From: Rhodoplanes sp963840055
GTDB taxonomy: Bacteria > Pseudomonadota > Alphaproteobacteria > Rhizobiales > Xanthobacteraceae
Reading direction: 5' to 3'
DNA: 64,000 nt
NCBI GenBank assembly: GCA_963840055.1
Contig: CAWIXM010000003.1
Location: 66,149-130,148, forward strand
This document shows positions 61,294-64,000 of this stretch, in pieces (the stretch's first letter is position 1; every line of letters begins with the position of its first letter). A program made the translations under genes and the position numbers. The notes under the pieces were generated by a model. The model worked only from the letters and a program-made list of their open reading frames with translations. It made no database searches and was not told the origin of the DNA.

Positions 61294-61603
61294 GGCTACA
61301 CCTCTGTAGGGCTCTTTTCGACTGCCAGCGCGATCGCTTCGGCTTATTGTCAACGCCGGAGAGAAATTGCATCGGCGGGCCGGAGCAAAATTGCATCACG
61401 ACGGGATTGGCGCTTCGTTGATTGGGCTATGCGGCACGGAAGGCGGGTGTGCTCGGTCGCGCGAGCGGTCAAGCCCTGAAACCGCGTAGCGGCGCGCTTC
61501 TGGCGCGGGGCTTGACGGCGAGAGCGCGCACCGAGCGATCATCCGGGAGCCGCGATGCGCGCTTGTTTATGGTCGCGAACGCATGATGTCTGGTGATGGC
61601 GGG

Positions 61604-62398
61604 TCAGTTATCCGGCGGCCCATCGGATGATGAATCGGGTCTGGAGCGTTTCGCGCGTCGCTTGCTTTGGGCGAGCCTGTAGCTTTCGCCGTTCATTTCG
61701 AGAATATGGACATGGTGGGTCAAACGATCGAGCAGGGCACCGGTCAATCGCTCGGACCCGAATACGCTGGTCCATTCGTCGAACGGCAGATTGCTGGTCA
61801 CGAGGGTGGCGCCCCGTTCGTAACGCTGGCTGAAGACCTCGAACAGCAACTCGGCGCCGGTCTGCGACAGCGGCACGTATCCGAGTTCGTCGATGATCAG
61901 CAGCTTGTAGGCGGCGTACTGGCGCTGCAGGCGTAAGAGGCGCTTGTCGTCGCGCGCCTCGATCAGCTCGTGCGCGAGAGCGGCGGCGGTGGTAAAGCCG
62001 ACCGACAGGCCCTTCTGGCAGGCTGCAAGACCGAGTCCCAGACCGACGTGAGTCTTCCCCGTGCCGCTGTTGCCGACCGCGATGATGTTCTCGCGCCGCG
62101 CGACATATTCCGATCGCGCCAGCTCCATCACCAGCGCTTTGTTCAACGACGGAAAGGCCGCAAAGTCGAAACTGTCGAGGCTCTTCACGGTCGGGAACTT
62201 GGCCGCCTTGATGCGGCGCTCGATCGTACGCCGCTCGCGATCAATCAACTCCAGCTCGGCGAGCCGCAGCAGATAACGCGGATAGTCGACGCCCTCGGCG
62301 GCGCATTGGCGCGCCACCTTGTCGTACTCGCGCAGGAAGGTCGGCAGCTTGAGCGTCTTGAGGTGGTGCGCCAGGAGAACCTGCGGGGTATCGGTCAT
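61604..62398 (-). CDS. istB: IS21 helper ATPase IstB
   Basis: This 264-aa AAA+ ATPase assists the IS21 transposase in target selection. It has Walker A GNSGTGKTHVGLG, Walker B KLLIIDELGYVPL, sensor region TLVTSNLPFDEW and arginine-finger segment SERLTGALLDRLTHH. The ATG at 62398 overlaps the istA stop by four bases, as usual in this family. Length is normal and the frame is intact. Confidence 0.96.
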   Translation of the reverse strand: MTDTPQVLLAHHLKTLKLPTFLREYDKVARQCAAEGVDYPRYLLRLAELELIDRERRTIERRIKAAKFPTVKSLDSFDFAAFPSLNKALVMELARSEYVARRENIIAVGNSGTGKTHVGLGLGLAACQKGLSVGFTTAAALAHELIEARDDKRLLRLQRQYAAYKLLIIDELGYVPLSQTGAELLFEVFSQRYERGATLVTSNLPFDEWTSVFGSERLTGALLDRLTHHVHILEMNGESYRLAQSKRRAKRSRPDSSSDGPPDN

Positions 62399-63894
62399 GA
62401 CGCCACTCCCGTGAGCAGACCCAGATAGGCCTTGGCCGAGGTGGTCGCGACGACAGCTTTGGGCAGATAGGGGTAGATCGTCATGTCGAGGCGCGGCGGC
62501 CGGCGCTCGATCCGGCACAGCAGCAGATGCTTCACGGCGTCGAAGCTGAGGGCACCGCGCGCCATGGCATCGCGCACGGCAAGTGTCACCTCCTCGATCC
62601 TGAACGCCTCCATCAGGCGCAAGACCTGAACGAACTCTCGCTTGCCTTGCTTGTCCAGGCGAGCCTCGAGCAGGCGGCGCAGCGCAGCAAACTCCTCGGG
62701 CAGTCGCCAGTCCGCCAGGGGCGCGGCCTGGTCGAGCGCGTTGATCTTCTGCTCAATCAGGGCGAGATAGTGCAACGGATCGAACACAAAGTCCTCGCGC
62801 TCATAGGACCGCGGATGACGCGCGATCACCTCCGCGCCGCATGAGATCACCACCTCATGGACGTAACCGCGCACCAGCACGTCGCGGTGACCGTAGGTCG
62901 TCGGCGCCGAGTAGTCGTTGCGTCGATACCGCACGAGCGACAGCGAGGAGACCTTCGTCGCAACCTTCTCGCAGGCGTCGTAAGGCGCCGGCAGCGGTAT
63001 CCGGAAGGCGGCAAGATCGCGCTCCAGTCGGTCGCCGATCGTCTCGTCATGGCCGCGCAGGCGGTCACCCAGGCGCTTGCGGCAACACTCCAGCAGATGG
63101 GCGTTCAACGCCGCAAAGCTCGCGAACGCTGGGATCGGCACCAGAAAGTTCCGCCGCGCATAGCCGACCAGCCCTTCGACCTTGCCCTTGTCGTTGCCTT
63201 TGCCAGGTCGGCCGAACCGGTCCTCGAACAGGTAGTGCGATTGCAGCTCGGTGAATGTCCGCGTCCGCTGGCGCTTGCCGTCGCCAAGAATGCGGGCCAC
63301 TGCAAGCTTGGTGTTATCGTATAAAATCGACCGTGGCACGCCGCCAAAAAACGCGAACGCCTGAACGTGGCCGTCGCAGAAGGCCTCGGTCGTCTCCGCC
63401 GGATAGGCCACCACAAAACAACCGTCCGAGTGCGGCAGATCGAATGCAAAGAAGTGAATCTTGCATTCGATGCCCCCGATGATGCCGATGGCCTCGCCAA
63501 AGTCCACCTGGGCATGGCCAGGCGGATGCACCAGCGGCACGAACATCTCCTGCGATCGTTGCCGCCAACCGGCCACGTAGTCCTTCACGATCGTGATGCC
63601 GCCCGTGAAGCCGTGCTCGTCGCGAAGCCGTTCGAAAATCCGCTTCGCCGTATGCTGCTGCTTCTTCGGCCGGCATTTGTCGTCCGCCAGGATATTGTCG
63701 ATGGTCGCAATGTACGCCGCCAGCTTCGGCTTCGCCGGCGGCCGCGACCGCCGATAACCAGGCGGAACAGAAAACGCCATCATCTTGGCGACCGTCCGCG
63801 GATCAATCCCAAACCGCCGCGCCGCCGCCCGCTCGCTCAGTCCCTCAACCTGAACCGCATATCGAACCTTCGCATAGAGCTCCACTTGCTTCAT
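62395..63894 (-). CDS. istA: IS21 transposase IstA
   Basis: This 499-aa transposase has an N-terminal helix-turn-helix (YAVQVEGLSERAAARRFGID) and a DDE core. VHPPGHAQVDFGEAIG holds the first Asp, SILYDNTKLAVARIL the second, and GNDKGKVEGLVGYARRNFLV the Glu. A C-terminal Mu-type beta-barrel (VRYRRNDYSAPTTYGHRDV) follows. It precedes and overlaps istB. The element looks complete and potentially mobile. Confidence 0.96.
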   Translation of the reverse strand: MKQVELYAKVRYAVQVEGLSERAAARRFGIDPRTVAKMMAFSVPPGYRRSRPPAKPKLAAYIATIDNILADDKCRPKKQQHTAKRIFERLRDEHGFTGGITIVKDYVAGWRQRSQEMFVPLVHPPGHAQVDFGEAIGIIGGIECKIHFFAFDLPHSDGCFVVAYPAETTEAFCDGHVQAFAFFGGVPRSILYDNTKLAVARILGDGKRQRTRTFTELQSHYLFEDRFGRPGKGNDKGKVEGLVGYARRNFLVPIPAFASFAALNAHLLECCRKRLGDRLRGHDETIGDRLERDLAAFRIPLPAPYDACEKVATKVSSLSLVRYRRNDYSAPTTYGHRDVLVRGYVHEVVISCGAEVIARHPRSYEREDFVFDPLHYLALIEQKINALDQAAPLADWRLPEEFAALRRLLEARLDKQGKREFVQVLRLMEAFRIEEVTLAVRDAMARGALSFDAVKHLLLCRIERRPPRLDMTIYPYLPKAVVATTSAKAYLGLLTGVAS

Positions 63895-64000
63895 CCCTCG
63901 CCCTTCGCCGTCGCAGGCACAGGGCTTCCAACTGCCGGATTTTTACTCCGGCGCAACCGACCAACTCGGCTGCTTCACTGAGGGAATTTTGCTCCGGCGC

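Larger units (their letters stand above)
61348..64000 (-). mobile_element. IS21-family insertion sequence, right tip beyond the window
   Basis: The element holds istA and istB. Both ends carry repeated transposase-binding motifs: left GCCGGAGAGAAATT (61355-61368) and GCCGGAGCAAAATT (61379-61392); right, on the other strand, GCGCCGGAGCAAAATT (64000-63985) and GCGCCGGAGTAAAAAT (63954-63939). The left tip is probably TGTCAACGCCGG (61349-61360); by symmetry the right tip lies a few bases past 64000. The 200 bases between the left repeats and istB carry no gene. Confidence 0.88.

Noticed and set aside
61469..61513. GTCAAGCCC/GGGCTTGAC inverted repeat as a terminator or attachment site
   Set aside because: The arms are far apart with GC-rich loop sequence and no T-tract; it lies inside the non-coding left part of the IS21 element.

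Overview
The window is GC-rich chromosomal DNA of an alphaproteobacterium, most likely Hyphomicrobiales of the Bradyrhizobium/Xanthobacteraceae type. The evidence is the set of small conserved proteins (DUF3126, a CHCC zinc-finger protein, a Clp-N/HTH pair), the dispersed palindromic repeats, and above all a gene transfer agent (GTA) structural cluster of the Rhodobacter RcGTA type. No rRNA, tRNA or CRISPR array was seen.

Layout. 0-21.3 kb is ordinary chromosome: a frameshifted ABC substrate-binding protein, a hybrid histidine kinase with a convergent NarL-type regulator, an XRE regulator, GrpB, a leaderless HTH/Clp-N operon, two alpha/beta hydrolases, a secreted NlpC/P60-like protein, a GST, a gamma carbonic anhydrase, an FAD monooxygenase, a glycine-zipper lipoprotein and an OmpR-type two-component operon with a PepSY-like protein. 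21.5-23.8 kb is a compact lysis cassette: a GH108 endolysin with one frameshift, a one-helix peptide, a small protein, a GTA-type 3TM holin and a coiled-coil membrane protein. Most of these join by ATGA stop/start overlaps. 24.0-59.7 kb is the GTA cluster on the minus strand, in canonical order from high to low coordinates: small terminase, terminase, portal, small basic protein, prohead protease, capsid, connector, adaptor, DUF3168, major tail protein, g10, tail chaperone, tape measure, DUF2460, DUF2163, NlpC/P60, host-specificity protein, DUF2793 tail fibre and an accessory protein.

The GTA cluster is interrupted several times. Between the major tail protein and g10 lies about 11.8 kb of catabolic genes: two arylsulfatases, a broken hydrolase, an Ntn amidase, a solute-binding protein, PhzF and an alkylsulfatase. 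Between the NlpC/P60 protein and the host-specificity protein lie a MetE-like gene and a broken DUF4396 gene. Between capsid and connector lies a toxin/immunity module, an RNase A-like polymorphic toxin with a CdiI-like immunity protein, and an IS30 element has split the toxin. Between terminase and portal lie a ClpP-like protease gene on the other strand and a small frameshifted gene whose N-terminus resembles that of the toxin. The structural set itself looks complete, but it cannot be one uninterrupted transcript.

60.2-64 kb holds a few small unknown genes and an IS21-family element (istA/istB) that runs to the right edge. Five loci carry single-base frameshifts, so either decay or indel errors in the sequence should be considered.
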